NCBI GenBank assembly: GCA_003868215.1
Contig: QWDQ01000020.1
Coordinates: 248,001-312,000 of the forward strand
Reading direction: 5' to 3'
DNA length: 64,000 nucleotides
Origin: Pseudophaeomoniella oleicola
Lineage: Eukaryota; Ascomycota; Eurotiomycetes; Phaeomoniellales; Phaeomoniellaceae
Below are positions 10,732 through 21,772 of this stretch, piece by piece. The number at the start of each line of letters is the position of its first letter. Positions within the stretch are counted from its first letter, which is position 1. The position numbers were made by a program, and so were the translations under genes. The notes under the pieces are model-generated. The model saw only the letters and a list, made by a program, of their open reading frames with translations, made no database searches and was not told the DNA's origin.

Positions 10732-12726
10732 ATGACAGCGTGTCGGCAGTGGGCTCTACATGCTCGATTGCCGAGGCATATTTTCAATTGCAGATCTCGT
10801 CCACATATTGCACTTCGAGTCACATTTTCTTTACGGCCACAGAACGTCCGCTCTCTTCATGTGGACAAGCCTTCGCGACGTAGTACACCCAATGAAGAAG
10901 CAAAGGAGGTAGCTGTCCTAGGTGGTGGCATCACAGGGTTGGCAGCCGCCTATTTCCTGACGAGAGAACTCCCGAAAGCAAATGTTACCGTCATTGAGAA
11001 AAGTGGTAGATTAGGGGGCTGGCTCGAGTCGACCGTGCACGAGCTTGATGACGGTCGAGTCGTCTTCGAAGACGGTCCGAGAACTCTGAGGCAAGTCCGC
11101 TTGGGCGCTCACTTTACACGGGAACTGGTCTGTTTCCAAAGATCTGTGACAATATCACGACTGACTCTGCTCTAGGTTGAGAAGCTAGATCTCGGCGATG
11201 AGATTGTGTCGGTGCCCAAAACCGCCCCAGCGTCAAGGAACCGGTACTTGTATTACCCAGACCATTTGGTCAGGATGCCCGGCCCCGTTCCCAATGCTAG
11301 CATGCTGAGTAGTCTGTGGCAAAATGTCTCGACTATCCTCGGAGAGCCGGTATTCGAGGGTCTAATAAGCGGGCTCTTGAAAGATGCCTTTATCTCCAGC
11401 GCAGGAAGGGATGAAGGAGTTGTAGACATGGGTCTCCGAGACTTCATCTCAACACGATTCAATCCTCATGTTGCAGATAATTTGGCTTCTGCCATTATCC
11501 ACGGCATATACGCTGGAGATATCAGTAAACTCAGCGCTCGGTCACTGCTACCGAAGATATGGCACCTCAGCAAATACCCTTCTATCTCCGGTGCGATGCA
11601 AAAGATGATCCTGGCGAAGGTCCAGCTGCGACCACGACATCTTGTTGAGCTAGTAGCGTCATCATGGGACGAGACGGTCAGCTTCGATGAATATGTCAAA
11701 GGAAGCCTTTCACAGCTAGACAACAGTAGCGTCTTCACCTTCAAACATGGTCTCCAGCAATTGGTCTCAGCTTTAGAAGGCTACTTGAAGTCACACCCAC
11801 GTGTCACAATCAAGCTCAACACTAACCTAACCAAAATCTCGGGGTCTCCGGTCTCGTCTGAAAACCCTACAGATAGGAATAAGACCGTTATCACGACTCA
11901 ATCGATTACTTCGAACCAAAGCGAGGATTCCACCTTTGATTATACAATCTCGACCATCTCTTCACCCGCAATGTCTCGTCTACTGCAATCCACAGCCCCC
12001 CATGCCTCTAAACTGTTCGGCGGATATCAAGAGTCCGTCAATGTAATGGTAGTAAATCTCTTCTACCGCGAGCCCGACCTCGTCCCTGTATCCGGATTCG
12101 GCTACCTCATTCCTCGCACGATTCCCTTCGAGCAGAACCCGGAATGTGCTCTCGGCGTGATATTCGGCTCGGACTCATCCGTCGGCCAAGACACAGCGAC
12201 CGGCACGAAGCTCTCCGTCATGCTGGGCGGACACTGGTGGGACGACATCCCCATCACCTCCCTCCCGGACCCCGAATCGGCCACCAAAATGGCCCGCTCC
12301 GTCCTCTCCCGCCACCTCGGCATCACCGCCACCCCGATCCTCACCTCGGCCAAACTCCAACCGAACGCAATCCCCCAATACACCGTCCTACACTACGGCT
12401 TCCTCTCCAACATCCACAAACACCTCTCTTCTTCCTCGATCAACCCCTTCCCCCACCCGACCACCGACCCGACCACGCGCCCCATCCCCGACGGCCGCCT
12501 CCACCTCGCCGGCTCCTGGTACACCGGCGTCGGCGTCAACGACTGCATCACCGCCGCGCGCGCCGCCGTCGAACGCATCCGCGAAGGCGACACGAAGGAC
12601 AAGAGTCTGGTGAAAGACCTCGCGCGCGCCGAGTGGGTCACGGAGGATCTCAAGGAGAAGAGGATCCATTGGCATGATGATTGGGAACGCGTTGCGGCGA
12701 ATCGATATGGAAGTGTTGTGTCATGA
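10732..12726 (+). CDS. HEM14: Protoporphyrinogen oxidase, mitochondrial (heme synthesis)
   Basis: Exons 10732-11127 and 11176-12726 give 648 residues. The 48-nt intron is placed by frame and by the family pattern (…TREL joined to VEKLDLGDEI…); its donor is the weaker GTCTGT. The first 50 residues are Arg/Ser-rich without acidic residues, fitting a mitochondrial presequence. The FAD dinucleotide motif VAVLGGGITGLAAAYFL follows at about 60, then GPRTLR and the YYPDHLVRMP segment typical of HEM14. The enzyme oxidises protoporphyrinogen IX to protoporphyrin IX on the inner mitochondrial membrane. The C-terminal glycine signature GSWYTGVGVNDCI is present. From about 12,150 onward codons become strongly C-ending, unlike the first half. 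Confidence 0.93.
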
Positions 12727-12813
12727 GGTAGTTCTGTACATTAGATTTTGTTCGAAATGAAAGAAACAAAATGGGAACAAAAATTGTTGGAATATTTCTC
12801 TACTACTTTCTCA

Positions 12814-12814
<1 letters not shown>

Positions 12815-12871
<57 letters not shown>
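12815..12871. repeat. (ATC)n trinucleotide microsatellite
   Basis: About nineteen tandem ATC units lie roughly 90 bp after the HEM14 stop, probably in its 3' UTR. Confidence 0.9.
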
Positions 12872-12994
12872 TCCTTTTCCGTGTTGCCCCCTTTTCGGGT
12901 AGATCCTCATGTATTACTATTAGTGTCGTGTCATACATACAATGTACTTCGAGGCTCCCGGCCCCCCTCCCTCCCCCTCCTAGGTAGATATGTC

Positions 12995-13038
12995 AACATA
13001 GTATTACCACAGTCTCAACACAGTGATAATACTATGCT
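12995..13038. repeat. Imperfect inverted repeat, 16-nt arms
   Basis: Arms 12995-13010 and 13023-13038 pair at 14 of 16 positions around a 12-nt loop, with CATAGTATTA as the perfect core. It sits between two converging genes and could form a hairpin in either 3' UTR. Confidence 0.6.
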
Positions 13039-13483
13039 GCTATGATAGAAGTCAAATGTCACTCACTACCATGTTAACACAGTAATCATTCAAAGTCTTT
13101 TCATTCGTGTCAATATATCTAGAATTAGCTGGTAATAATTTAGTGTTAGTGTTATACTTGGTATCATTATCGGTGTTAAAGGGTAGGTCGTTAAATCGTG
13201 TTCGCTGTACTACTAGAAATTGGCGTCTATGTTCTTTTTATATCCTCGATCAATCAATGAATTGAAGGAATCTGAAAAACTTAATGGAACTAGGCAAACG
13301 TGTCTTCAAATCATGGACTTTCCTACCGGTATGCCCTCTACTTATTCCTACTCAAACACACACAGACACATGAAAAAGGGAGATAAATGAACCTTGTGGG
13401 ATATCAAACGCTTCAAAACGGAACAAAAAGAGTAGATAAGTAAGTAGTAGAAGAAATCGCGCCATGAAAAGAGCACGACCCCG

Positions 13484-16141
13484 TCAATCGCCGTTAGCAT
13501 CAGTACTGGTGTCAGCTTCGGTTCGGACACTACTAACCCACACGCCATCGACGCCCATGCCTTTGAACCATTTGCCTTCGTCTTCAAAGCCGGGAGTTCC
13601 AAGACTTGATCTCTTGGGAGGGACAGGCGCCGAATTTCTGGTCCGGGCTTTTCCTTTTCCGGACATCGTGTTGCTGCTGCTCTCGCCAATGTCGATGCCG
13701 TGCGTACTTGTTGTCGATGCTACTGCTGCTGTTGTGTCGAGGGTGGAGTCGGACGTGGATGGTGAGAGAGTAGCGGAGGCAGCGCCTCTGGCGAACATGT
13801 TTTTCCATGCGTCTCTGTTCATGGAATTGCCACTTCGCTGTGACGATGTGGATGGTGATGGTGATAGCATTCCGGGTTGGTGTTTTTGGGATTGTGTACG
13901 TGTAGGCATGGGTCTGGTCCTTTCGCCTTCGAACCCGCGAGCTGAGACGTAATCTGGTTCGACCATCTTCCGACCGCCGGGAGGTGGCGGTGGTGGTGCT
14001 TCGAGGCTTGGGGATAGTGGATGGGTATAATATCGGAGAGGGGAGGTGATTGGAGAGGGGACGATTGAAGGGTGTCCATAGAGTTGTGGAGAGTGGTTCG
14101 ATGTGCTGCTGGATACACTGGCGATGGTTGCGAGGGAGGGTTTCTGCGCATGGAATGAACGAGGTGAGGTTATTGTCGGTTTTTTGGTTGTGTTTGCGGT
14201 TGTAGTTGCTATTATGCTGTCGAGAAGTTGGGTAGTTGTAGTGTCGGCTGAGATAGGACCTTCGGATGCTCGCTTGGGGGATCTTATGGGTAGTGGAGGA
14301 GAGCTAGGAGATAGAAGAAACGAGGTGTCTGGAGCTGGAAGAGTGTTTTGTCTATTCTTGGACGGACTAAGTGCTGATTGAGACGAAGTAGTCGCGACGT
14401 GGGAGTGTAATGATACACCATTTCTTGTATCAGGATCTGACCGCTTCATGTTCTCCAACGACTTTTTGACGGTACGAAGACGGGGTGACCTTATGAACCC
14501 ATCCTTTGACGTTGGCCGAAAAGGAGGGCTCTGAGGTAGTGCGGTAATGTCATTATCTGGAAGCTCTGAAACCTGTTGACTAGGCTCGATCTCCGGCTCA
14601 GTAGACCTGTTTGGGTCCTGGCTGGTAGCGTCGTCTACTTTCGTCACCATTGCATGAGTTCGTCTCTTCGACGATGAGGGCTCTTTTTCCGAACGAGATC
14701 TCGAGGAAAACTTCCCGCTGAAAATCTTCAATGTCATAGAATGACTTCTGTGAGGGTGCTGTGTAGATGAGCCATCTCTGGGTTCACTCTCTGCTGGAGG
14801 GGTGTGTGCTTCAGTAGCATCCGCGAGGTTTTGTCTACTCCGAATCCTTCTCTCCAGAAGGCTAGAACGTTTACTAGATATTTCTGATATCGTTGTGAGC
14901 GAAGAGGTCACGGCTGATAGTTTCGGTATCGATTGTTGTCCCCTGGAAGAGGGGTGCGCTGATTGGGAACTCCGTTTATCCTTCATGGCCAACATAGCAC
15001 TCGGTTTCTTCATCAACTTGTGCCGCTCAGCGGGCGTTCTCTTTCCGTGATTCGCGGATAAGGGCTCACGAGATTGCCGATGCCGATGTTTATCAGGAGA
15101 GGCGTGAGATCTGTTAGCATCGGTGTGCTGCCGGAGTTGCTCCCGGGCAACTTGTCGTCCAGTATCGAATGGATTAGGCGCTGATGGAAGCGCTTTTTGA
15201 GGCCCGTTCGCCATGGCATCATCCACAGGGAGTCCTTGGTAAGATCTGCGCATCGATTTTCGATCTTTCTGTCTTTGGGAAATAGTTTCAACAGGCGTTG
15301 GTTCCATGTCCACACCCAGTCCTCTTCGGCTTACTATGCCGCATCTTCGTTGTATTTCGTCGACAGCAGCTGTAATCTTTGCCAATGTAGATGTTAGTCT
15401 GTCACCTTTCCGAATGAGGTCCCTGAAAGCGATGTTCCAGCCTTCGCAATTGCCAACCATCGCAACATAAACGGCTTCAAAATCTTCAGAATCGGTCGTC
15501 CACACACCTCGAATACTTTCCAAATACATTCCAAGGCTAGCGGTTGCGTCGATGCCCTTCTTGCAATCTTTGAGTGCATCTTTCAAGGCTTCAGCTGTGC
15601 GGATTGCTATATGCTCGATCCTCTCGTTGCCTGTTACAAGGGTATTTCTGAATCTTTTATCCTCGAGCATCTTGTCGAAGACATCGAGGTGTTCAAGAGG
15701 CAATTGGAGGTGCTTCAGCCGATCGGAAATGTCGCTATAAGACAGGTCGAAGTCTTCAGCTGTACGTTCGAGAAATCCATCAATGTCGTCTACGTGATTC
15801 TGTAATATAATCATGACATCGTCCTCGGACTTGGCTAACCCTTGGGCCAGCAGGTGTATCCCAAAAGAGAGCTGCGCACTGAGTTTCCAGAGAGGATGAA
15901 ACTTCTCGCCAGGCTTCTGTTTCCATCTCCCAGAACAAACACGCTCGTATTCCTTGTTCTCTAGCAACATTGCTCTTCTTTCAAATGCATCCAGAGTGTC
16001 CACCAGTTCAGGTCCATCTGTCATTGCTTCCATCATGGACTCTTCAAAAGGGCCTTGTAGCTGCGGCACCGGGTGGACGGGAGGCTCGTCCTGGTGGTCG
16101 GAATCGCCATCATCGCGTGGTGGTGGACTGGACGCTGTCAT
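13484..16141 (-). CDS. Conserved-type fungal protein, helical N-terminus and long disordered tail, 885 aa
   Basis: One uninterrupted frame runs from ATG 16141. Residues 35-290 look folded and alpha-helical (LENKEYERVCSGRWKQK and the following amphipathic helices), resembling a cytoskeletal or adaptor domain. Residues 300-885 are Ser/Thr/Pro/Arg-rich and low in hydrophobics, so mostly disordered, with basic clusters (for example RSRSEKEPSSSKRR) and proline runs that could bind SH3 or WW domains. I recognise no enzyme motif, signal peptide or membrane segment. I believe similar hypothetical proteins occur in other Pezizomycotina, but this is memory, not a search. A scaffold or regulatory role is inference. 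The first ATG is used because the open frame has no other near start. Confidence 0.8.
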   Translation of the reverse strand: MTASSPPPRDDGDSDHQDEPPVHPVPQLQGPFEESMMEAMTDGPELVDTLDAFERRAMLLENKEYERVCSGRWKQKPGEKFHPLWKLSAQLSFGIHLLAQGLAKSEDDVMIILQNHVDDIDGFLERTAEDFDLSYSDISDRLKHLQLPLEHLDVFDKMLEDKRFRNTLVTGNERIEHIAIRTAEALKDALKDCKKGIDATASLGMYLESIRGVWTTDSEDFEAVYVAMVGNCEGWNIAFRDLIRKGDRLTSTLAKITAAVDEIQRRCGIVSRRGLGVDMEPTPVETISQRQKDRKSMRRSYQGLPVDDAMANGPQKALPSAPNPFDTGRQVAREQLRQHTDANRSHASPDKHRHRQSREPLSANHGKRTPAERHKLMKKPSAMLAMKDKRSSQSAHPSSRGQQSIPKLSAVTSSLTTISEISSKRSSLLERRIRSRQNLADATEAHTPPAESEPRDGSSTQHPHRSHSMTLKIFSGKFSSRSRSEKEPSSSKRRTHAMVTKVDDATSQDPNRSTEPEIEPSQQVSELPDNDITALPQSPPFRPTSKDGFIRSPRLRTVKKSLENMKRSDPDTRNGVSLHSHVATTSSQSALSPSKNRQNTLPAPDTSFLLSPSSPPLPIRSPKRASEGPISADTTTTQLLDSIIATTTANTTKKPTITSPRSFHAQKPSLATIASVSSSTSNHSPQLYGHPSIVPSPITSPLRYYTHPLSPSLEAPPPPPPGGRKMVEPDYVSARGFEGERTRPMPTRTQSQKHQPGMLSPSPSTSSQRSGNSMNRDAWKNMFARGAASATLSPSTSDSTLDTTAAVASTTSTHGIDIGESSSNTMSGKGKARTRNSAPVPPKRSSLGTPGFEDEGKWFKGMGVDGVWVSSVRTEADTSTDANGD

Positions 16142-17798
16142 CGTTTCAGTCTTCTCGCATGCGCCGGGAACCTAGTGTCGTGCGCTAACTGTGGTGGTAA
16201 CACTACTATGGCAGCAACCGATCGTGCCATGTGTCCCGGCCACTGCTTGTAGAAATGAATTGTACTCTCGGTTTCCGACGTTTGGGGCTGTATGTTGTAA
16301 TCCAGGCTGCATGTCGCAGGGCCCCTGCAGACCTAGCGAGACAAGTAAGGCGTACCCACCCGATGACTTTCGCAACTTCAGGTCAGTTCGATGACCATGA
16401 ACAGACAGGACTCACTGGTCTCCCATCTCCACAAGTAAGAAGACAGCGAGAGCGAAAAAAGATATTTGCACAGACCCGACAACGCCATAGTTAGTGATCG
16501 ATTGGCAATCCCCAGAAATAGTAAGCGTTTGGTAATACCCCTGTTCTTCAATTTGGCAGCTCTTAACTTAGTCAGTAGGAGCTTCACTGGACCCCGGCAA
16601 ATGTTGTCGATCCCTAAAAAGAGGAGACCCTTACTCGTAGTAACCGCCTACTAATGTACGTACACCAAACGCTCAGTGGTAAGAACTGCAACACTTCATC
16701 GACCCACCAATGAACACTGTAATCAATCAGTGAAACTCTGGTTCCAACGGCGCGGAATGGGCCACTTGACCGTTATCCTGATAGGCGACCAGTCCGTCTT
16801 TTGGGCCGCAGCGTCAAAACTTGCACCTTTCTCGGAGCTTTGACAGAGGGGGAGCTCACTACCGCAAGCAACTTTTCCTGAGGCGTGTCTCAAGGTGAAG
16901 CGAATGAAAGTCCTAGGGAAAAGCCATGTTGCCCTTTCTGCGTCACAGTTTACGATTAATTGCTGGTCCGCCCGTCAATGGTGATGCAAATGTTGTAGCC
17001 GTCTTCTCTTGATATGTTCTCAGTTGGATTCATGCTGTACATATACACTTGAGTCGTGTTTCAGATCTGACTACCTTGCTCGGGGCCAATTCTCACCACT
17101 GAATTCGAGGCACGAAGCAGTCAGAAAGATACAACTGTGCCGTATTCCATCTGTCTGAAACAAGATATATGCAAGCCGTGAAGGATAGAGTAATAGCAAC
17201 TCTGGTCACATGGGAGGACCTTTCCTATAGGTGGCCGGCCTTCTATAACGAACCATGAACGGGTATACCATGTTTCAGGCATCTGTAATCAAGATATAAT
17301 TATATATGTCCACAAATTGCTTGCGTGATGGCCCTTCCCCCAATGCTCATGCTCCGTAGATGGAAAGAAACATAAGACATGAAAGAACGCAAAGACCAGA
17401 ACAGCAAAACACTATAAAACGCTGCTGATTCAATAGAACAAGAAGTCGGTGGTGATATAATGATAGTAGTAATAGGGATCGTGAGAGATCAATCGTAACA
17501 GTATCTGCGGCCATTTCTATATCACCGAATCTACCGATGGCCTGACCTGACTCGACTAACGTTAACGCCGTTGCATGGCATAGTTGCCCGCACACTATCA
17601 TGTGCGGGCAATGATCATTGCGTGGGAACTCAGTACGTTTAGTTGAGTGAACTATATAATAGACTTCCAGGTATGAACAGGATCGGATAGGATTCATATA
17701 CGATACAGAATCCATCGTTATTCCCGAGGCCGATTTGCTCTGATACTGTTGTTATTCCTCGGTTTTAGCTGGTAGCCGACACGTATTGCGCATTCGAG
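16142..17798. promoter_or_regulatory. Divergent promoter, 885-aa gene / DSD1
   Basis: These 1,657 bp hold no recognised gene. The 122-aa minus frame at 17347-17715 overlaps the inverted repeat at 17584 and has no protein-like features, so it was not called. The main feature is that inverted repeat, close to DSD1. Confidence 0.5.
17584..17611. promoter_or_regulatory. Perfect 11-bp inverted repeat with CCG/CGG half sites
   Basis: TTGCCCGCACA at 17584-17594 and TGTGCGGGCAA at 17601-17611 are exact reverse complements around a 6-nt spacer. The repeat lies 188 bp upstream of the DSD1 start. It contains CCG-N14-CGG, the kind of paired half site bound by fungal zinc-cluster dimers. A Zn-cluster gene lies just beyond DSD1, but binding is inference. 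Confidence 0.5.
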
Positions 17799-19148
17799 AT
17801 GGCAACACTATTTCCTTCACTGAGGCCTTTGCCTTCAGCCGACGAACTGAAGAGTTACTATGTGGGCAAGAACATAGATGAAGTGCCAACACCTGCAGCC
17901 GTCCTGGATGTCTCAATCATGAAGCGGCATTGCGATGCCATGCGTAAAGCCGTACGAGATCTGGGCGTCGGATTCCGGGCTCACGTCAAGACACATAAGA
18001 CAACCGAGGGGACTCGCCTGCAAGTCGGAGATTCCAAGGAGGTCGACCTTGTTGCTTCCACTCTGCTAGAGATTGAGAACCTGGTCCCGCTTTTGTTAGA
18101 GTACAAGCAGGAAGGGAGGGCAATTAATGTGCTCTACGGTGTGCCTCTTGGCCCATCACAAGTCGAACGCCTTGGTCATGTTGGCGCTGCACTCGGCCCT
18201 GATAGCATTTCTGTCATGATTGATGATCCAAATCAACTCCCTGCTCTCCACGCATTTCAGAAGATTGCCGGGTTTCCAGCGAATATTTTTCTCAAGGTTG
18301 ATACAGGCTATCACCGCGCAGGATTACCTCCTCAAGCTCTGAACAAGAAAAGTATGCTTCAAAGCATTGCAGAAGCTGAAAAGGCCGGAAAGGCATCATT
18401 GAAGGGTATCTACTCTCACAACAGTCTTAGCTACTACGGAACGACGCCCCAACAGGCCATGGCGAAGTTGAAAGAAGAAATCGAAGTCTGCTTGGACGCC
18501 GTGAAGTACAATGAGAATGCTTTGCCAACCAGACAGCTCATCGTCTCTATTGGAGCAACACCTCAAGTTGTCTCCGCGCAAAACCTCACCCAGGATCACT
18601 CCAGCGGTGAGGGCGATGCAGCAAGAAAGATCCTTGGTGATCCTGGGGTCAATGTCAAAATCGAACTACATGCCGGAGTGTACCCTGTGCTCGACATGCA
18701 GCAGATGGCCACGAACGCAAGGCTGGCATCAAGGCCGCCCGTGGAGGATGTTGCACTAACGGTCATGGCTGAGGTCTGCAGCGTATATAGTGAGCGAGAG
18801 AAACCAGAAGCATTGATCTCGGCCGGATGCCTTGCTCTAGGTAGAGAGCCGGCCCCCGATTACCGGGGATGGGGTGTAATCAGTCCATGGAAGCGAGACA
18901 CATCCAAGACCACATCCAGATTGATAGTCGACCGTATTAGCCAGGAACACGGCATCTTAGCGCTGGAGTCAAATGACGACCGACTCACAGAGTTGCCTCT
19001 GATGGTGGGCCAGAAAGTCAGGATATGGCCGAACCATGCATGTATCACGGGAGCTGGCTACGGTTGGTACCTGATTGTAGATTCTGATAGTGACGAATCG
19101 GGGGACTCGAAGATCGTTGACGTATGGGTGAGGTGGACTGGCTGGTAA
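17799..19148 (+). CDS. DSD1: PLP- and zinc-dependent D-serine dehydratase (DSD1 family)
   Basis: This single-exon gene encodes 449 residues. The fold-type III (alanine-racemase-like) barrel begins near residue 30. The PLP loop reads HVKTHKT at 62-68, with K64 as the likely Schiff-base lysine. The C-terminal domain carries PNHACI with H413 and C415, the zinc-binding His-x-Cys pair of eukaryotic D-serine dehydratases. The enzyme turns D-serine into pyruvate and ammonia, detoxifying D-amino acids and releasing nitrogen. The related D-threonine aldolases share the fold; overall length and the His/Cys pair favour DSD1. Its stop is 25 bp from the stop of a convergent Zn-cluster regulator. An inverted repeat in its promoter is described separately. 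Confidence 0.88.
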   Translation: MATLFPSLRPLPSADELKSYYVGKNIDEVPTPAAVLDVSIMKRHCDAMRKAVRDLGVGFRAHVKTHKTTEGTRLQVGDSKEVDLVASTLLEIENLVPLLLEYKQEGRAINVLYGVPLGPSQVERLGHVGAALGPDSISVMIDDPNQLPALHAFQKIAGFPANIFLKVDTGYHRAGLPPQALNKKSMLQSIAEAEKAGKASLKGIYSHNSLSYYGTTPQQAMAKLKEEIEVCLDAVKYNENALPTRQLIVSIGATPQVVSAQNLTQDHSSGEGDAARKILGDPGVNVKIELHAGVYPVLDMQQMATNARLASRPPVEDVALTVMAEVCSVYSEREKPEALISAGCLALGREPAPDYRGWGVISPWKRDTSKTTSRLIVDRISQEHGILALESNDDRLTELPLMVGQKVRIWPNHACITGAGYGWYLIVDSDSDESGDSKIVDVWVRWTGW

Positions 19149-19173
19149 TCATTCAAGGTAGATACTTGTGTGC

Positions 19174-21216
19174 CTACCAGTTATTCTCAAAATCATGATA
19201 TTCGTCGCCTCCCAAGATGCCCGTTTCCAAATAGTTCACAGGCAATGAGGGGTCCAAGTAATCTCCGAATAAGGTATCAAAATCTTGAAAGAAGTTGTCT
19301 GGTGGCCCCTGGGAAGGACTCTCGTCCAGATCAACTGGTAACGGTGCGGTCTCGTCTCGCGGCAACTGTATCCCTAGCCTCGGTGTTTCGCCGCTTGTAC
19401 CAGCGCTACCTCTGGCTTTTCCGTGCGTTACCGCAGCAGTAGAAAGTATGTCCAACGAACTGCTTTGGGGGTTAAGCTGGGAAGATGGATTGTCAGGTGC
19501 GTGCAGAGTTGACGTCCCTCGAGGATTTGGAGCTCGTGGGGTGCTTTTAGGAAAGCTTCCTTCAGCGTAGCGCTCGAGTACCTTTCTTCCAAGGCGAGCC
19601 ATTGGGACAGAATACCACCATGTTCGAGATAACCGTTCCAGTATCTCGGTACATAAGCGTAAGTTTGACACTGCGGTCCTCACTCGAGAGGGGATCTCGG
19701 CTTTTCGTAGATGGCGATACGCAACACTAAGTGCAAGCGATGCTGCCCAGGGGAGTATGGGCAAGGGTGGAATCTCTGCAACCTGTTCAACGGTCAAGAG
19801 TGCTTGGATACGCAGAGCTGCAAGCGCTTGGCGGGCGTATGAGGCCGTGGCATTGTTGTCGGCCCGGCATGCGGTGATAGTGATAGCCTGGTAATACAGT
19901 TCGAGAATGGCTACGAAAACATTAGTGAGTTTTGTGAAGAGAGGCTGAACAACCCTCACCAAAGGTACTCTCGGTGATTCCATCTTCCAGGTAGTCCCCG
20001 ACAATAGATTCAAAAGAGGGATAGTCCTCTTCCCAACCTGTGACCCCTACAACGCTCGAAGGGCGGTAGAATCCAATAACCTTCTCGAGTATTGTTGACA
20101 AGTCACACCATATATCGAAAGGAGACCGCTTTGTCGCTGTTGAACAATCGGGTCTGTCGATTCCAATGTCACGTTCGTGCAAGATGAGGGGCCTGCCAGC
20201 CAAACAGACGTTGATTTTATCCATAGTCCACAAACTCCAAAATAGGCCAGCGGAATTGTCATTGATCTCTTTCCGTCCAGCAAAATTCATGTGCAGAGCA
20301 TCCGTGGTTGCGCAGTGAATAGCATATGTGAGATGGAGCGAAGCGTCCTCGAAGCCGGTGATACCTTCATTATGCAAAAACAACAAGGCAAGTATGCGAG
20401 TCTTTGTGAGACGGTTAGATTCCAGGCCAGCATTTACGGCAGCGACGAGAGCATGATACAGATCCGCTGCGAAGCGTTTGGGAGACAAAAGCTGGCCATT
20501 TTCAGCCACTTTCAAGAAAGGCGAGGCTGTTTCTGCTTTACAAGCAACTAGGCAAATTGCATTGATTAGCAACCGTGGAGCCGTACCGTCAGAATACATC
20601 TGGCGAAATTCCTTCTCATCCACCACGGGTAGCAATGGATGGATAAGAGTAAAGTAGATGTTGATTAGCTCGGTCTGCGTCGCCTTTGGAGGAGTCCGTA
20701 GAGCGCCGACGGCCTCTAGATATCTCTTTAATTGACTCTGGGCAGCAACATGTCGGGATCGAGGTGCCTTATGGGGGGAATGCTCCGAGCTCTCCTGGGC
20801 TGCATCATGTTCATACGCCCTTTTATGGGAGTCGTCTTCAATGAGGATGCCGACGTGGCTAAAACGTCCACCACCTCTTGAGGATTGCTTCTCTGCCACA
20901 AGGTACGATTCTGGAACCAGATCACTGATCCAGCGCCGTGTTGAATGCGTGCGGGTATTAGAGGAATCTGGTAAAGGGGACAAAGCAGAGGCTTCATCAT
21001 CATCATCATCACCATCACCATCATCAATTGCAGAAGACGGTTGATTAGATTGAGAGAATACATGAGTACATCGTTTCTGATGTTGTTATCAATGTATTGA
21101 AGTGACGGTATGGGACGAGCGATACGAACCTTTCTCCGCTGGCATGCTTCACATGCCCTGGCTACACGTTTGCGCTTCCTGAAATCAGGATTATCTGCCT
21201 CCCAAACACTCTGCAT
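19174..21216 (-). CDS. Fungal-specific transcription factor with a partial zinc cluster
   Basis: Exons 21216-21130, 21076-19960 and 19910-19174 give 646 residues; introns are 53 and 49 nt. The N-terminus has ACEACQRRKKRCTHV across the first splice, that is C-x2-C-x6-C, the first half of a Zn2Cys6 cluster. No second CxxC half follows; instead there is a run of Asp and then RRWISDLVPESYL, a segment I associate with cutinase-factor-like regulators. Residues 130-400 form the fungal-specific regulatory domain (IHPLLPVVDEKEF, LFWSLWTMDKINVCLAGRP). The acidic C-terminus could activate transcription. The first donor (GTTCGT) is weak, so the exact finger sequence is less certain than the rest. Its targets are unknown; the neighbouring DSD1 is a natural candidate. 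Confidence 0.82.
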
Positions 21217-21772
21217 TGTCCCATATTGTAGCAGTTCCTACCTGAGAAGACCAGACTGTAATTACAACGAGCGGAGCGACAGAAGAAAGCTGATGGTATC
21301 CTTGCTCACATTGGAGAAACTGGATTAAATAATGCGAACTGTACCCTGCATCATATGCGGGAACTTACCCTCGAAAGGTGCAACGATATTGGATCGACCT
21401 TCTTAGTAACAACAATTAGCAGAATATGCGACCTTACAATCAATTGTGAGCTGCCCAGAGAACAAGCCGCACGATGAAGCAGAGGTAGGACAACATGTCT
21501 CGAAGTTGGACAACTTTGCTACAACATGTGTATGCACAGAAGGAAGTCGGTGGAACTTTTACTATCTCTAACGAGGGATTGATGAGATCTCAACCTGCGT
21601 GAACTCACGCAGTCATACTATCTCCTTCCACTGCCCTGCCTATTGTACTTCCCGATGTAGCTAACACAGCTCTTTCGCTACTCTGACATTGCAAGGTTGT
21701 GGGATGACTTGCCTGATAGCAATATTGAAAAGGAGAGCATGCTCTCCATGGTCCAGGAGCAGTAAAATAACA
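21217..21772. other. Intergenic upstream of the Zn-cluster regulator
   Basis: A 16-bp perfect palindrome, GGAGAGCATGCTCTCC, lies at 21732-21747, just beyond the stop of the C2H2 gene. Otherwise nothing is seen in these 556 bp. Confidence 0.5.

Larger units (their letters stand above)
12727..13483. other. Intergenic between convergent HEM14 and the 885-aa gene
   Basis: No gene is seen. It contains an (ATC)n microsatellite, an imperfect inverted repeat at 12995-13038 and AT-rich 3' sequence. The poly-histidine frame across the microsatellite is an artefact. Confidence 0.5.

Noticed and set aside
12748-12987. 79-aa frame with a long poly-histidine run
   Set aside because: It is the translation of the (ATC)n microsatellite in the HEM14 3' region, with no other protein features.
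13464-13952. 162-aa plus-strand frame
   Set aside because: It is antisense to the low-complexity C-terminus of the 885-aa gene; sense codon pattern is convincing.
17347-17715. 122-aa minus-strand frame divergent from DSD1
   Set aside because: It spans the inverted repeat at 17584 and has no recognisable domain; treated as promoter DNA.
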